A DNA stretch of 64,000 bases. Source: Marinomonas foliarum. Lineage in GTDB: Bacteria > Pseudomonadota > Gammaproteobacteria > Pseudomonadales > Marinomonadaceae. The stretch spans positions 62,001 through 126,000 of the forward strand of contig NZ_QPJQ01000002.1 in assembly GCF_003337275.1 (NCBI RefSeq). Direction: 5' to 3'. The position numbers and the translations under genes were made by a program. The number at the start of each line of letters is the position of its first letter. Position 1 is the first letter of the stretch. Below, piece after piece: positions 63,826 to 64,000 of this stretch. The notes beneath the pieces are model-generated. The model searched no databases. It saw only the letters and a list, made by a program, of their open reading frames with translations, and had not been told where the DNA came from.

Positions 63826-64000
63826 ATGAATCAGGTTTCAAATAACGCCTTACTGAGTTTTGCCCTTGATCTTGCTAGTGCGGTGACACAGCCCAATCGT
63901 TTTGAACAATTGGTTTACGCGGTGCGGGCTACGATTAACTGCGATGCTGTTGTTTTGTTGTCTCATAGCCATGGTGTGTTGACGCCGCTTGCCCAGCGAG
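63826..64000 (+). CDS. norR: NorR-like NO-responsive sigma-54 activator, 5' end
   Basis: Only the first 58 residues are in the window. They start LLSFALDLASAV and read RFEQLVYAVRATINCDAVVLL then LTPLAQR, the N-terminal GAF domain of NorR, which senses NO through iron. The AAA+ and Fis-type domains would lie beyond the window. The call is supported by divergent hmp, the sigma-54 promoter and GT-N7-AC sites. Confidence 0.82.
   Translation, partial: MNQVSNNALLSFALDLASAVTQPNRFEQLVYAVRATINCDAVVLLSHSHGVLTPLAQR

Overview
The window looks like a chromosomal segment of a marine gammaproteobacterium of the Oceanospirillales type, most like Marinomonas. This rests on protein style, moderate GC, and the mix of TRAP transporters and compatible-nitrogen catabolism; no database was searched. 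The conserved core trkH-trkA-rsmB-fmt-def / dprA, with hemF-aroE further on, is the order found close to the replication origin in relatives such as Pseudomonas. Three parS-like 16-mers (19024, 19871, 24947) support an origin-proximal position.

Region by region. 1-9250: a putative gamma-glutamyl-polyamine catabolic and uptake block (partial FAD oxidase, TetR and LuxR regulators, glutamine-synthetase-like ligase, PotFGHI-type ABC importer, class I amidotransferase). 9275-14534: a Fur-type iron block (FhuF-like reductase, TonB siderophore receptor, AraC regulator, MFS protein) with two Fur-box-like sites. 14614-24894: housekeeping (gmhB, ybaK, trkH, trkA, rsmB, fmt, def, dprA, hslR, cysQ). 25026-27005: a TetR/FabF pair. 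27106-32368: a TRAP transporter and a chemoreceptor broken by two frameshifts, followed by an IS5-type transposase relic. 32855-41368: a LysR regulator, then a GntR-controlled sugar-acid operon (ManD, RspB-like dehydrogenase, TRAP transporter, UxuB). 41583-50784: an orphan TRAP binding protein, gabT-gabD, a GntR regulator and a hydroxyproline-degradation operon. 50996-57803: a hypothetical gene, an orphan lpd with its TetR, an LpxM-like acyltransferase, hemF, aroE and a FemAB-like acetyltransferase. 57834-64000: a WYL regulator/GST pair, a decaying LysR/TSUP pair, an outer-membrane barrel protein, hmp, and the start of norR.

Most of the accessory content is uptake plus catabolism under local control. 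Several divergent regulator/target pairs have clear palindromes between them: a GntR type with three TGGTATGCCA sites, TetR/lpd with two nearly identical dyads, a WYL regulator with a perfect dyad, and NorR/hmp with GT-N7-AC sites and a sigma-54 promoter. All three complete solute-binding-protein transporter operons have a strong hairpin directly after the binding-protein gene, consistent with making more binding protein than permease.

No phage, CRISPR array, defence island, rRNA or tRNA gene was recognised. I found no convincing wholly new system. The most unusual items are the noncanonical amidotransferase in the polyamine block, the parS cluster, the locally decaying genes (chemoreceptor, LysR with an in-frame stop, TSUP with a missing motif), and the regulatory palindromes.
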